A stretch of DNA of 64,000 nt from Acidobacteriota bacterium (lineage in GTDB: Bacteria; Acidobacteriota; Thermoanaerobaculia; Gp7-AA8), in assembly GCA_021325515.1 (NCBI GenBank), contig JAJPHC010000013.1:64001-128000 (forward strand), read 5' to 3'. Every line of letters starts with the position of its first letter. Position 1 is the stretch's first letter. Below the pieces are notes generated by a model. The model saw only the letters and a program-made list of their open reading frames with translations, did not search any database and was not told where the DNA came from. Below, piece by piece: positions 1 through 9,153 of the stretch. The position numbers and the translations under genes were made by a program.

Positions 1-2
1 CG

Positions 3-1493
3 ATGGAATACATCGCGACGCAGTTCGAGGCCCTCGGCCTCAAACCGGATGGCGACCACGGCACCTACTTCCAGAAAGTCGCGTTGATCGGAGTCACGAC
101 GGACGGCAGCAGGACAGCAGTCTCCTTCACGAAGGATGGCGCGCCCGCAATCGGTCCGCTCAAGTACCTCGAGCAGTTCGTCGGCAACGACGAATCGCAG
201 ACGAAGCAGGAGACCGCCGCGACGCAGCTCGACTCCGAGCTCGTCTTCGTCGGCCACGGCGTCGTCGCTCCCGAATACAAATGGGATGACTACAAAGGTC
301 TCGATACGAAGGGGAAGACGCTCGTCATGCTCGTCGACGATCCGCCGGCGAATGCGAGCGAGCCCGATCTCTTCAAGGGCAAAGCGCGCACGTACTACGG
401 CCGCTGGACCTACAAGTACGAGATCGGCAATGTGAAGGGCGCCGACGGCGTCATTCTCATCCACACCAACGACGCGGCCGGCTATCCGTGGAGCGTCGTG
501 CGGAACTCGTGGGGCGCAGAGCATTCGTATGGCCGCAGGGGCGCGAATGATCCTGCGCTGAAGTTTGCTGGATGGATTTCCGAGGATCTCGCGAAGCAGC
601 TTTTCACGGCGGCGGGACAGGATCTCGACGCGCTGACGAAGGCGGCGGCCTCGCGCGACTTCAAGCCGGTCGTCCTCGGCGGCTACAAGCTGAGCGGCTC
701 GATCTCCAGCAAGGTTCGTCCATTCGATACGGCGAACGTCGTCGCGAAGCTCGAAGGCTCCGATCCGGTGCTGAGCAAGCAGGCCATCCTCTACTCCGCC
801 CATCACGATCACCTCGGCATGGATCCGAACAAGAGCGGCGACAACATCTACAACGGCGCGATCGACAACGCATCGGGCTGCGCGCTGCTCATCGAGATGG
901 CGCGCGTCTGGGCGAATACGAATCCGAAACCGAAGCGCTCGATCATCTTCAACGCCGTTGCGGCTGAGGAGCAGGGACTGCTCGGCTCCGAGTATTACGG
1001 CAAGCATCCGTCGATTCCGGCCGGACGCATCGCGCTGAACATCAACTTCGATGCGATCCCCGAGCTCGGCCGCGTGCGCGATGTCTACATGAATGGCATC
1101 GAGCGGACGACGTTCTTCGCCACGGCGCAGAAGATCACGAAGGCGATGGGCATCACGATCGTTCCCGATCCCGAGCCCGAGCAGGGCCATTACTACCGCT
1201 CGGATCACTTCAGTCTCGGCAAAGTCGGCGTGCCTGCGTTCTCAGTCGATCCCGGGCAGGATGTCATCGGCAAACCGGCAGGCTGGGGCAAGGAACAATC
1301 GACGGAGTATCGCGAGCATCACTACCATCAGCCGAGCGACGAGTTCAATCCGAAGTGGGACTGGTCGGAAGCGGTGGAGATGGGCCAGCTCGGATTCTGG
1401 CTGGGATGGGACGCAGCGAACGCGCCGGAGATGCCGAACTGGATCGCGGGCGATGAGTTCCGCGCGATCCGCGACGCCTCGCTGAAAAAATAA
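3..1493 (+). CDS. M28-family zinc metallopeptidase with PA-like insert (5' end cut off)
   Basis: This is the C-terminal 496 residues of a secreted-type M28 (aminopeptidase Y/PSMA-like) zinc exopeptidase; the first base of the window lies inside the gene. Residues ~80-180 (VFVGHGV...GADGVILIH) look like the protease-associated domain found in this family. The zinc site is visible: HHDHLG near residue 268, DNASG near 290 (bridging Asp), AAEEQGLLGS near 321 (catalytic Glu pair), NFDAIP near 348 and the final SDHFSL near 401. A signal peptide must lie upstream of the window. It converges on the minus-strand kinase gene with only 13 bp between stops. Substrate (peptide or amino sugar) cannot be told from sequence. 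Confidence 0.9.
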   Translation: MEYIATQFEALGLKPDGDHGTYFQKVALIGVTTDGSRTAVSFTKDGAPAIGPLKYLEQFVGNDESQTKQETAATQLDSELVFVGHGVVAPEYKWDDYKGLDTKGKTLVMLVDDPPANASEPDLFKGKARTYYGRWTYKYEIGNVKGADGVILIHTNDAAGYPWSVVRNSWGAEHSYGRRGANDPALKFAGWISEDLAKQLFTAAGQDLDALTKAAASRDFKPVVLGGYKLSGSISSKVRPFDTANVVAKLEGSDPVLSKQAILYSAHHDHLGMDPNKSGDNIYNGAIDNASGCALLIEMARVWANTNPKPKRSIIFNAVAAEEQGLLGSEYYGKHPSIPAGRIALNINFDAIPELGRVRDVYMNGIERTTFFATAQKITKAMGITIVPDPEPEQGHYYRSDHFSLGKVGVPAFSVDPGQDVIGKPAGWGKEQSTEYREHHYHQPSDEFNPKWDWSEAVEMGQLGFWLGWDAANAPEMPNWIAGDEFRAIRDASLKK

Positions 1494-1506
1494 CGATTGA
1501 ACGCCG

Positions 1507-2445
1507 TCACCGTTCGCGCCGCGGTCCTCCTGCGGCGCGAACGGCCATCATCGCCGCCCCTTCCACCGGCGTGACCTTCGGCGGCGCGATCGTGGCGTGT
1601 GGTGCGCGCGCGTGAATCGCCTTGCGCATCGGATCGAGCAGCAGCTCGTGCGCGTGAAACGCACCGCCGACGTACGCGACGGGAAAGGAATCCGCGAGCA
1701 TCTCCAACCGGTCTGCAACCGCGAGCACACAGACCGCGAGCTCGCGTCCCGCGTTGGCGATGATGGATTGCGCGACGGCATCACCGCTCTGCGCCGCCTC
1801 GATCACCAGCTTTCCGTAGCGCGCGATGTCGTCGGCGTGCGTCGTCGCGGCGTAGACGAACCGCGGCAGATCACCCGGATCGCACATGTCGTACTCGTTG
1901 CAGAGGAGCTGCGTCATGAGCGTCGGAGTTCCTCGCCCGTCGTAGGAGCGGACGATTGCCGCGAGTCCGTCGCGTGCGATCGCGTAGCCGCTGCCTTCAT
2001 CGCCGAGTGTCGGTCCCCATCCGCCGGCGCGCGCTTCGCGGCCGAGCGTGTTGCGTCCGAAGGCGACGGAGCCTGTGCCGGAGATGATCACGACGCCGGC
2101 GCCGAAGCCGATGGCGCCCGTCAGCGCGACACGCGCGTCGGTGTCGACGATGAAGTTGCCGCGCGGAAAGAAGAGCCGCAGCGACTCGACGACGCGCTCG
2201 TGATGCGTCGGATGATCGGAGCCGGCGATGCCGCAGTACGCATATTCGATCTCGCGAATCGCGATGCCGGCCTCGACCAGCGCGCCGTTCACCGCGCGCT
2301 CGACGTTGCGCGTCGCCTCTTCGATTCCTGCCCGCAGATGATTCGATCCGCCGGCGAGTCCGCGGCCGAGAATCGTGCCGTGCTCGTCCGTCACGATTGC
2401 AGCAGTCTTCGACGCGCCCCCATCGACGCCAAGAAAGTAGCTCAT
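1507..2445 (-). CDS. BadF/BadG/BcrA/BcrD-type ATPase, probable N-acetylglucosamine kinase
   Basis: A 312-residue cytoplasmic sugar kinase of the ASKHA fold. The N-terminal phosphate loop (FLGVDGGASKTAA), the second phosphate motif (ISGTGSVAFGRN near residue 119) and the adenosine motif (YVGGAF near 270) are present and in order. Family members phosphorylate N-acetylglucosamine or related cell-wall sugars, which would suit recycling of murein sugars. I start at 2445 (MSYFLGVDGG) rather than the longer reading from 2475, because the conserved fold begins right there and a weak GGGAAA precedes it. It is transcribed divergently from the lipoprotein gene at 2500. Confidence 0.85.
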   Translation of the reverse strand: MSYFLGVDGGASKTAAIVTDEHGTILGRGLAGGSNHLRAGIEEATRNVERAVNGALVEAGIAIREIEYAYCGIAGSDHPTHHERVVESLRLFFPRGNFIVDTDARVALTGAIGFGAGVVIISGTGSVAFGRNTLGREARAGGWGPTLGDEGSGYAIARDGLAAIVRSYDGRGTPTLMTQLLCNEYDMCDPGDLPRFVYAATTHADDIARYGKLVIEAAQSGDAVAQSIIANAGRELAVCVLAVADRLEMLADSFPVAYVGGAFHAHELLLDPMRKAIHARAPHATIAPPKVTPVEGAAMMAVRAAGGPRRER

Positions 2446-2499
2446 GCGTTTCCCATTCAGGTGCTCTGTTTGCACAAACCTGGCCCCTGGAGGTAACGA

Positions 2500-2982
2500 A
2501 TGAAAACGAATCGAGCAGTAGCGATCCTGTCGGTGGTCGTCGTGGCCATCGTTCTGTTCGCCGCCGCCGGTTGTAAGTCGAGCGGTATGGCGCTCACTTC
2601 ACGCGGGCAGCTCCTGAAACTGAACATCATGCATCCGAAGGATCTCCCCGAGTCGGGTGAGGACAATCTCGACGTCGTGTTGTCGAATCGCGGCGTCAAC
2701 AACATGAAGGACGTCCTGGTCGACGTCGAGCTGCCGCCGCAACTCGTCGTGCTCGACGCGACGCACGACCGCGGCGTGATGGAGTCTCATGATCCGGGCT
2801 CCAACGTCTATCACTTCACGTTCGGCAACGTGCAGCCGGGCGAAGATTCGACGATGCGCTTCCACGTGCGCACGTCGTTCGGCACGTACCGGGAGACCGG
2901 CAGCGTGAAGGCGACGGCATGGCAGCGCGATCTTCCGGGCGACAAGCTCGTGGAGACTGCCGTGATCAAGCTGCGCCAGTAA
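2500..2982 (+). CDS. Lipoprotein with DUF11/CARDB-like beta domain
   Basis: A 160-residue protein with an N-terminal hydrophobic segment (residues 7-23) ending in AAAGC, a plausible lipobox with Cys25. The mature part (LDVVLSNRGVNNMKDVLVDVELPPQLVVLD) reads like an immunoglobulin-type beta domain of the DUF11/CARDB kind, usually found in surface or envelope proteins. A strong ribosome binding site (GGAGGT, 7 bases before the ATG) fixes the start. Function is unknown. It is divergent from the kinase, followed by palindromic repeats, and seems to be a single-gene unit. Confidence 0.75.
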   Translation: MKTNRAVAILSVVVVAIVLFAAAGCKSSGMALTSRGQLLKLNIMHPKDLPESGEDNLDVVLSNRGVNNMKDVLVDVELPPQLVVLDATHDRGVMESHDPGSNVYHFTFGNVQPGEDSTMRFHVRTSFGTYRETGSVKATAWQRDLPGDKLVETAVIKLRQ

Positions 2983-2989
2983 GCGTGCA

Positions 2990-3041
2990 GGACAACCTCT
3001 TTAGGTTGTCTATGGGTAGGACAAGCTGAGAGCTTGTCCTA
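2990..3041. repeat. Two adjacent palindromes of the GGACAAGC family
   Basis: Two short inverted repeats lie back to back after the lipoprotein gene: GACAACCT-cttt-AGGTTGTC at 2991-3010 and TAGGACAAGCT...AGCTTGTCCTA at 3017-3041. The second belongs to a family that recurs at 25288-25340, 50036-50062 (inside a gene) and 51124-51172. There is no T-run, so these are dispersed REP-like elements rather than ordinary intrinsic terminators, though they may still stabilise a 3' end. Confidence 0.7.
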
Positions 3042-3075
3042 CACTCGCCGTCCGCGCGGCGACTGTTTCCCTACA

Positions 3076-3840
3076 ATGCGCGATATGGAAGATCACGAAC
3101 AGCACATCCCTCCCAAGCCGCGCGAGTCTCTGGAAGATCGGAAGCTGCTCGATCGTCCCTCGCGTGAGGAGACGCTGCAGAGTGAGTCGTGGCGAGTGCT
3201 GCGGATCACGAGCGAGTTCGTCGCGGGAATCGATCATCTGGCCGAGGTCTATCCGGCCGTCTCGATCTTCGGCTCGGCGCGAACGAAGCTCTCGAACCGT
3301 TACTACGAGCTCGCCGTGAAGACCGCCGAGCTCCTCGGCCGCGCAGGTTTCGCGATCATCACCGGCGGCGGCCCCGGAATCATGGAGGCCGGCAATCGCG
3401 GTGCGCGCGAGGCGGGAGCGTTGTCGATCGGCTGCAATATCGAGCTGCCGTTCGAACAGACGCTCAATCCATACGTCGACAAGTCGATGACCTTTCGCTA
3501 CTTCTTCGTTCGCAAGACGATGTTCGTGAAGTACTCCGAGGCGTTCGTGACGTTTCCGGGAGGCTTCGGAACGCTCGATGAGATTTTCGGAGTTCTCACG
3601 CTGATCCAGACGAAGAAGATCTCCGATTTTCCCGTGATCCTGTTCGGCAGCGAGTACTGGGGTGGGCTCGTCGACTGGCTGAAGAACGTCGTGCTGACGG
3701 AGAACAACATTCTTCGCGAGGATGTGGAGAGCATTCACATCGTCGATGATCCGGAGCGTGTTCGCGACATCGTCGTCGAGTATCACGAACGCGCCATCCA
3801 GCACGGATCGAAGCCGCAACAGGCATCCCCCTCGCAATGA
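3076..3840 (+). CDS. LOG-family (TIGR00730) nucleotide 5'-monophosphate phosphoribohydrolase-like protein
   Basis: A 254-residue Rossmann-fold protein of the LOG/lysine-decarboxylase-like family. The diagnostic PGGFGTLDE motif is at about residue 164, preceded by GGGPGIMEAGNRGA near 98. Family members cleave nucleoside 5'-monophosphates to free base and ribose 5-phosphate and can release cytokinin-type bases; the real substrate here is unknown. ATG codons at 3076 and 3085 are both possible and neither has a good ribosome binding site; upstream codons lie in repeat DNA. Confidence 0.85.
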   Translation: MRDMEDHEQHIPPKPRESLEDRKLLDRPSREETLQSESWRVLRITSEFVAGIDHLAEVYPAVSIFGSARTKLSNRYYELAVKTAELLGRAGFAIITGGGPGIMEAGNRGAREAGALSIGCNIELPFEQTLNPYVDKSMTFRYFFVRKTMFVKYSEAFVTFPGGFGTLDEIFGVLTLIQTKKISDFPVILFGSEYWGGLVDWLKNVVLTENNILREDVESIHIVDDPERVRDIVVEYHERAIQHGSKPQQASPSQ

Positions 3841-3863
3841 ATCAACTGCGAAAGGGGGGTCGC

Positions 3864-4016
3864 ATGCGAATCCAGGAAACCGACAGAATCCTGAAGGAAT
3901 CGAGGTATTCGCGTAGCGCCAGCCACGAAACGGAGCAGGAGGGACGCCTCAGCCGTTTGTGGAAGAGCGTTGCGCATGTCCCGGCCAGGCTGACCGGATT
4001 GTTCCGGCGCCACTAA
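3864..4016 (+). CDS. Small basic hypothetical protein (50 aa)
   Basis: A short ORF (starts MRIQETDRILKES, ends LTGLFRRH) placed between the LOG-family gene and the convergent CNNM gene. It is supported by a purine-rich ribosome binding site (AAAGGGGGG, ~4 bases before the ATG) and by filling a gap of 180 bp exactly. The product would be basic with an amphipathic C-terminal half (SRLWKSVAHVPARLTGLF). I recognise no family; it could be a small membrane-associated peptide or a chance ORF. Confidence 0.45.
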   Translation: MRIQETDRILKESRYSRSASHETEQEGRLSRLWKSVAHVPARLTGLFRRH

Positions 4017-4022
4017 CCCGGG

Positions 4023-5360
4023 TTATTGCTGCGCTTCTTCTTCCGGTTCCGGCTCTTCTTCCGGCTCCGTAAGCTTCGTCTGCACGAGAACCCATCGGAC
4101 GCGGAATCGTTCGGCCTCGAGCACGGAGATCTTCAGATCGCCGAGCTCGCATGTATCGCCAGCCGCGATTTCGTGTCCGATGCGTGCGGCGACGTATCCG
4201 CCGATCGTTTCCTCCGCCGGCTCGCCGACATCGACCTTCAGACGATCCGCGAGGTCCTCGATCAGATAGTCGCCGCGCACGCGGTACTTGCCGTTGCCAA
4301 GCGGCTCGATCTCCGGCCGCTCGCGATCGAACTCGTCCTGAATCTGCCCGAACAATTCTTCGGTGATGTTCTCGAGCGAGACGATTCCCGAGGCGCCGCC
4401 GTACTCGTCGAGCACGACCGCCATGTGCGTCTTGTGCTCGATGAACTGGGAGAGGAGCGCTTCAACGGTCGAATTCTCCGGAACGAACAGCATGTCGCGC
4501 TTCAGCTCGTTGAGCGGACGTCCCGGGCCGCGCAGTTGCGCGTGGAAGAGGTCCTTCACATGAATGAGGCCGACGGTCTGATCGAGTGTGCCGCCGTCGC
4601 AAAGCGGATAACGCGTGTGGCGCGTCTTGCGAATGACCTCGAGATTCTCGGAGATGGTTTTTGATGTGGAGAGGATCGCGACGTCGATGCGCGGCACCAT
4701 GATCTGCCGCGCCGTCCGTTTCGAGAACTGGAAGACGCCTTCGATGATCTCGCGGTTCTCTTCGGAGAGCACACCCGCCTTTTCCGAGCTCGCGAGGATG
4801 ATGCGCAGCTCTTCCTGCGAGTGCGCCATCTCTCCTTCCGTCGCCGGCCGGATTCCGACTGCGCTGAGCACCGTGTTGGAGATCCGGTTGAGCAGCCAGA
4901 TCGCGGGAAACATCAGAACGTAGAAGCCGCGCAGCGGGTGCGCAACGGCGAGGGATGTGCTGAGGCTCTTGTCGATCGCGATGTATTTCGGACCGAGCTC
5001 GCCGACCACGATGTGCATGACGGTGATGACGGTGAAGGCGATCGTCGCGCCGATCGAGTGGGCGATGCCATCGCTGAAGACGCCGAGGCGCATGAGGCGC
5101 GGACGGATGACAGCTTCCACCGCGGGCTCGCCGACCCATCCCAGCGCGAGCGACATCAGGGTGACGCCGAGCTGCGTTGCGGAGAGATAGCTGTCGAGCC
5201 TCTTGGTGATCCGGCGCGCCATCCGCGCGCGGGTGCTGCCTTCCGCCGCGCGCTCGGCGAGCTGCGTCGGACGGACTCGGATGATCGCGAACTCCGCCGC
5301 GACGAAGAAGCCGTTCGCCAGAATGAACAACAGCGCGAGGAACAGATACCAGGTGGGCAT
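4023..5360 (-). CDS. CNNM/CorC-type (hemolysin family) transmembrane protein with CBS pair
   Basis: A 445-residue inner-membrane protein. The N-terminal DUF21/CNNM domain has hydrophobic segments near residues 4-24, 60-80, 95-120 and 130-150 and the family sequence GELGPKYIAI. It is followed by a CBS pair (~205-330, with VPRIDVAIL and VVLDEYGGASGIVS) and the small CorC_HlyC domain at the C-terminus. Relatives affect magnesium or cobalt export; direction of transport is not proved. I prefer the ATG at 5360, 10 bases after GAGG, over the ATG at 5369. It nearly abuts the aroA stop, so it is the last gene of the cbpA-aroA run. The C-terminus is a Glu/Pro-rich tail. Confidence 0.88.
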   Translation of the reverse strand: MPTWYLFLALLFILANGFFVAAEFAIIRVRPTQLAERAAEGSTRARMARRITKRLDSYLSATQLGVTLMSLALGWVGEPAVEAVIRPRLMRLGVFSDGIAHSIGATIAFTVITVMHIVVGELGPKYIAIDKSLSTSLAVAHPLRGFYVLMFPAIWLLNRISNTVLSAVGIRPATEGEMAHSQEELRIILASSEKAGVLSEENREIIEGVFQFSKRTARQIMVPRIDVAILSTSKTISENLEVIRKTRHTRYPLCDGGTLDQTVGLIHVKDLFHAQLRGPGRPLNELKRDMLFVPENSTVEALLSQFIEHKTHMAVVLDEYGGASGIVSLENITEELFGQIQDEFDRERPEIEPLGNGKYRVRGDYLIEDLADRLKVDVGEPAEETIGGYVAARIGHEIAAGDTCELGDLKISVLEAERFRVRWVLVQTKLTEPEEEPEPEEEAQQ

Positions 5361-5362
5361 GC

Positions 5363-6619
5363 TCAACATGCCTCGTCGAGTGTGCGCCAGAAGCGCGGAT
5401 AGGATTTCGAGACGACGCGCTCGTCGCCGATGGTCACGTTGCCGCGCGCAAGCCCGGCAATCGCGAAGGCCATCGCGATGCGATGGTCGTTGTGCGTTTC
5501 GACCACCACGGCGTCGTGATTCCAGCCGGGTTGAATGAGCATGCCGTCGGGGCGCTCTTCGACTTGCGCGCCGAGGCGGCGGAGCTCGGAGGTGACCGTC
5601 GCGATGCGGTCGGACTCCTTCACGCGGAGATTCGCGATGTTCACGATCTCGACCGGAGATGACGCGAGCGGCGCGATGGCCGCGAGACTCGGAACGATAT
5701 CCGGCGTGTCGACGCAGTCGAACGTTCCGCCGGCAAGCCGTTCCGGCCCCTCGAGCGTGATCTCTTCGTTGCCGACGCTGACCCTGCAGCCCATGCGTGA
5801 AAGGATATCGACGAATCCGGCGTCGCCCTGTGCCGTCGGTGAGGCGAGGCCGCGCACGCGCGCGATTCCTCCGGTCGCCGCGGCCGCCGCGAACCAGTAG
5901 GAGGCCGAGGAGTAATCGCCCTCGACGCGATATTCGTCGCATTTCAGAGCACGCGCGGAAACATGAATGCGGTTGCCCTGGCGCTGCACGCGCGCGCCGA
6001 ACGAGATGAGCGCATCGGCGGTGATGTCGAGATACGGCGCCGATGCGAGCTTCTCGAGCACGACGGTGATGCCGCCGGGGAGCGTTGCGCCGCCCATCAT
6101 CAATGCGGAGGCGAACTGGCTGGAGGTGTCGGCGGAGATGGGAACTTCGAATCCGCCGCGCATTTTCTTGCCGCGGATGCGCAGCGGCGGATACCCTTCG
6201 CGCTCCGCATATTCGACCTCTGCGCCGATCTGCAGCAGCGCTTCCACGAGGTCGCCGATCGGCCGGTTGCGCATCCGCTCCTCGCCGTCGATCAGGAATC
6301 GTCCCGGCGTGAAAGCGAGCCATCCGGTGAGGAAACGCATCGCGGTGCCGGCGTTGCCGATGAAGAGCGTGACGTCATTCGCCGACATGTGGGTGCGCGG
6401 GCCGATCGTGAGTCCTTTGGCGAACGAGCCGCCGGTCTCGAATCCGATCGCGCGCAACGCCTCGTATGCGTATCGCGTGTCATCCGAGTCGAGGCAGTTC
6501 GTGATCGTCGTCGTTCCCTCGGCCATCGCGGCGAGCAGCAGCGCGCGGACGGAGTACGACTTCGACGGCGGAACGGTAACCGTGGCGTCGAAGCGATCGA
6601 TGCGCGGAATGACTTTCAT
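5363..6619 (-). CDS. aroA: 3-phosphoshikimate 1-carboxyvinyltransferase (EPSP synthase)
   Basis: A 418-residue EPSP synthase that joins phosphoenolpyruvate to shikimate 3-phosphate in the chorismate pathway. PPSKSYSVRA near residue 17, GNAGTAMRFLTGWLA near 95, and LRVKESDRIA near 335 match the two family signatures, and the length is normal. The true start is the ATG at 6619 (MKVIPRID), which overlaps the stop of the MBL gene as ATGA; the longer upstream reading runs through that gene in another frame. tyrA at 13.7 kb uses the same pathway's product but is in a different run. Confidence 0.95.
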   Translation of the reverse strand: MKVIPRIDRFDATVTVPPSKSYSVRALLLAAMAEGTTTITNCLDSDDTRYAYEALRAIGFETGGSFAKGLTIGPRTHMSANDVTLFIGNAGTAMRFLTGWLAFTPGRFLIDGEERMRNRPIGDLVEALLQIGAEVEYAEREGYPPLRIRGKKMRGGFEVPISADTSSQFASALMMGGATLPGGITVVLEKLASAPYLDITADALISFGARVQRQGNRIHVSARALKCDEYRVEGDYSSASYWFAAAAATGGIARVRGLASPTAQGDAGFVDILSRMGCRVSVGNEEITLEGPERLAGGTFDCVDTPDIVPSLAAIAPLASSPVEIVNIANLRVKESDRIATVTSELRRLGAQVEERPDGMLIQPGWNHDAVVVETHNDHRIAMAFAIAGLARGNVTIGDERVVSKSYPRFWRTLDEAC

Positions 6620-7383
6620 TCGAACCTCAGCGTCAGCCCGTCGTACGCAATCCGGATGTTCTCCGGCAGCGTTGCCTCCACCGTCGCATGATCGACTTCG
6701 TGCGCCATGTGGATCAGCCACGTCTTCTTTGCGCCGATGCGCTGCGCCGCCTCGACCGACTCCGAGATCGTGAAGTGCGTCGGATGGTTAGGCGCCAGGC
6801 GAAGGCCGTCCAGTGCGAGCTCCTCGACTCCCTCCAGCAGGTGCAACGAATGGTCAGGGATGCCGTTCGTGTCCGTGATGTAGGCGAATGGGCCGATGCG
6901 AAAACCGAGAATCGTCCAATCGCCATGAACGACGGGAACCGGCACGATGTCGACTCCGTCGTGCGAGAACGGGCCGGTGACCTCGGTCAGCTCGAGCTGA
7001 GGTTTCCCGCCCCCGATCTGCGAATTCGCATCCCAGATGTAGCTGAACGCGCGGCGAATCGCCTTCGCGGTGAAGTGGCTCGTGTAGGCCTGGATCGTTT
7101 CGCGCTGACGGAAGTTGAACGGGCGGATGTCGTCGAGGCCCATGATGTGATCCGCGTGCGAATGCGTGAAGAGCAGGAAGTCGAGGCGCGGAATCGGATC
7201 GCGCAGCAGTTGCAGCCGCAGGTCGGGCGTCGTGTCGATGAGGAAATGCTTTCCCTTGGCCTCGATCTTCACCGACTGCCGCAGACGCTTGTTGCGCGGA
7301 TCCGTTGACGTGCAGACGCGGCAATGGCAGCCGACGACGGGAACGCCCGTGGAAGTGCCGGTGCCGAGAAAGGTAACGATCAT
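6616..7383 (-). CDS. MBL-fold metallohydrolase, PhnP-like
   Basis: A 255-residue metallo-beta-lactamase-fold hydrolase. The N-terminal GTGTSTGVPVVGCHCRVC with DPRNKRLR is the zinc-knuckle signature of PhnP-like phosphodiesterases, and the HSHADHIMG metal motif is at about residue 76. Later ligands are seen in VHGDW, DTNG and IHMAHE. Relatives hydrolyse cyclic phosphoribose or cyclic nucleotides; no phosphonate genes are nearby, so the name is structural only. ATG overlaps the upstream phosphoesterase stop as TGATG, showing translational coupling. Confidence 0.85.
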   Translation of the reverse strand: MIVTFLGTGTSTGVPVVGCHCRVCTSTDPRNKRLRQSVKIEAKGKHFLIDTTPDLRLQLLRDPIPRLDFLLFTHSHADHIMGLDDIRPFNFRQRETIQAYTSHFTAKAIRRAFSYIWDANSQIGGGKPQLELTEVTGPFSHDGVDIVPVPVVHGDWTILGFRIGPFAYITDTNGIPDHSLHLLEGVEELALDGLRLAPNHPTHFTISESVEAAQRIGAKKTWLIHMAHEVDHATVEATLPENIRIAYDGLTLRFE

Positions 7384-8099
7384 CAGACCGTCATCCAATC
7401 GAAGTCGCCGGTGACGGGATCGATAGCCATGGCCTCGCCCGTCTCGTACCACGGCGGGAGGATGCTGACCATCGCGTCACCTGCGGGAATGGTTTTCTTC
7501 TCATGAAAATGGCCGAAGACGACGTGCGTGTAACCCTCGGCCGCGCGCTCGCGCCCGTACTTTTCCATCAGCTCGAGCGGCAGCCGTGACTTGTGCTTGA
7601 AATTCGAGCTCGAGAGCCTCTTCTCCACGCCGTCGACGAAGTCGCGCGCGATCGTGCGGGGAATCAGGTTGATGCCGAATTTCGAAACGGGATTCTTCGA
7701 TGCGCGGCGCCAGAAGCGGTACTTCCAGTCGCGGTCGTTGATCATGTCGCCGTGGATGATCAGATACTTTTTCGCGCCGGCCCTGATGTCGTAGCTGTGG
7801 GCGATGTCGCTGACGGCGTCTTCGACGAATGAACCGTGCAGAAAGAAGTCGCGGTTGCCTTCGACGTAGTGAACCGGCACGCCGGAGTCGCGCAGCGCCT
7901 TGAATCGCTCGAACACTTTGCCGACGGCAGGCGTGAAGAACTTCGGATGCGCGATCAGGTAGTGAAAGAGATCGCCGTTGAGGTAGAGCGCGGCCGGCGC
8001 GAGTTTCTCCAGACGGTCGCACCAGGCGACGACCGATTTCTCGGCGTCTTCGCCCAGCCCGATGTGGGAGTCGCCAATGACGAAGATGCGTCCGCTCAC
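7383..8099 (-). CDS. Metallophosphoesterase, LpxH-like (UDP-2,3-diacylglucosamine diphosphatase family)
   Basis: A 238-residue calcineurin-type phosphoesterase with the five metal motifs in order: GDSHIG (residue 9), NGDLF (40), EGNRDFF (79), IIHGDM (114) and GHFHEK (195). The GNRDFF form and the spacing resemble LpxH, which removes UMP from UDP-2,3-diacylglucosamine in lipid A synthesis, but LpxH-like paralogues of other function exist. Its stop codon overlaps the MBL start and its own start overlaps the cbpA stop (ATGA). Confidence 0.8.
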   Translation of the reverse strand: MSGRIFVIGDSHIGLGEDAEKSVVAWCDRLEKLAPAALYLNGDLFHYLIAHPKFFTPAVGKVFERFKALRDSGVPVHYVEGNRDFFLHGSFVEDAVSDIAHSYDIRAGAKKYLIIHGDMINDRDWKYRFWRRASKNPVSKFGINLIPRTIARDFVDGVEKRLSSSNFKHKSRLPLELMEKYGRERAAEGYTHVVFGHFHEKKTIPAGDAMVSILPPWYETGEAMAIDPVTGDFDWMTV

Positions 8100-9013
8100 A
8101 GCGCCGTCTTCAGATTCGCGCGTGGATTCTCGCCGTACGCGGACTCGATCGCGTCAACGGCGCTGGCGGGCGTCTCTTTCGGAAGCACGATCATGACGCG
8201 ATAGTAGTGATCGCCCTTCTTCCGCACCCCTTTTCCGGAGAGGCGGAAGGTCTGTCCGCCCTGAGTTCCGGCAGGAATGCGCGCGCGCACCGGGCCGTGA
8301 ATCGTCGGCACTTCGACCTCGGCGCCGCGCGTGGCCTCACCGATGGTGATCGGGAGATCGATGTGGATGTCATCCCCCTTCCGCTCGAAGAACGGATGGG
8401 GCCGAACGTGGACGAGCACGTTGAGATCGCCAGGCTCGCCGCCCGGATACGCAGCGCCTTTGCCGCGGATTCGGATCTTCTGTCCGTTGCGGACTCCTTC
8501 GGGGATCTTCACCTTCACACGGTCACCGTTCACATTCAGTTCCATCGTGGTACCGAGGACCGCGTCGCGGAAGTCGATCGTGAGCTCGGCCTCGGTATCC
8601 GGACCTTTGACATCGGTCTGGAATCCGGGGCCGCCTGCACCTCCGAAGAGGTCGGAGAAGATGTCGGTGAAGTTGCCGGTCGTCGTGCGCGTACGGCCGC
8701 CGCCACCACCCGTGCGGCGGCCACGGCCGGTGAACTGCGAGAAGTCGAAACCTCCGAACGGACCGCCGGCGCCAAAGGGATTGCCGCCGGAGAACGCCTC
8801 GGAGCCGAGGCGATCGTACTGCTCGCGTTTCTCCTTGTCGCCGAGAACGGCGTAGGCCTCGGAGATCTCCTTGAACTTCGCCTCGGCCGCCTTGTCACCC
8901 TTGTTTTTGTCGGGATGGTATTTCTTGGCGAGGGCGCGGTAAGCCTTTTTGATTTCGTCCTCGGTCGCCGCTTTCTTCACGCCGAGGATGTCGTAGTAGT
9001 CACGGTCAGCCAT
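8096..9013 (-). CDS. cbpA: DnaJ-class co-chaperone, CbpA type
   Basis: A 305-residue J-domain protein. The J domain fills residues 1-70 with the HPD motif (YHPDKNKG near 33), followed by a Gly/Phe-rich linker (75-130) and two beta-sandwich substrate-binding domains without the CxxCxGxG zinc repeats, which makes it CbpA-like rather than DnaJ proper. It would stimulate DnaK ATPase. It is the first gene of the five-gene minus-strand run to the CNNM gene; the promoter must lie in the ~140 bp shared with glgC. Confidence 0.88.
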   Translation of the reverse strand: MADRDYYDILGVKKAATEDEIKKAYRALAKKYHPDKNKGDKAAEAKFKEISEAYAVLGDKEKREQYDRLGSEAFSGGNPFGAGGPFGGFDFSQFTGRGRRTGGGGGRTRTTTGNFTDIFSDLFGGAGGPGFQTDVKGPDTEAELTIDFRDAVLGTTMELNVNGDRVKVKIPEGVRNGQKIRIRGKGAAYPGGEPGDLNVLVHVRPHPFFERKGDDIHIDLPITIGEATRGAEVEVPTIHGPVRARIPAGTQGGQTFRLSGKGVRKKGDHYYRVMIVLPKETPASAVDAIESAYGENPRANLKTAL

Positions 9014-9033
9014 GGGTCAGGTTACGAAGTATA

Positions 9034-9077
9034 GGGGAGCGCGCACGTCTCGTCCGCTACGGATCGGACGTCTCCCC
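9034..9077. repeat. Degenerate GCGGACG-type palindrome in the cbpA-glgC divergent gap
   Basis: GGGGAG...ACGTCTCGTCCG followed by CGGATCGGACGTCTCCCC forms an imperfect inverted repeat. It resembles the two-hairpin module seen intact at 11236-11290 and in tandem at 30279-30531. The remaining gap (9078-9153) should hold the promoters of cbpA and glgC but I see no convincing -35/-10 pair. Confidence 0.5.
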
Positions 9078-9153
9078 CGATCGTGATCGTGGTCAAACAT
9101 TTGCTTTGCCACATCGTGTCGTACAACAATCGATTAAAGCGGCAGGAAGGCAA

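Noticed and set aside
2990-3041. Riboswitch or leader RNA upstream of the LOG-family gene
   Set aside because: The paired elements match dispersed palindromes found elsewhere in unrelated settings and show no multi-helix junction.
4023-6323. A 766-residue reading frame covering the CNNM gene and part of aroA
   Set aside because: Its first ~320 residues are Arg-rich shadow translation antisense in frame to aroA codons; the real protein starts at 5360.
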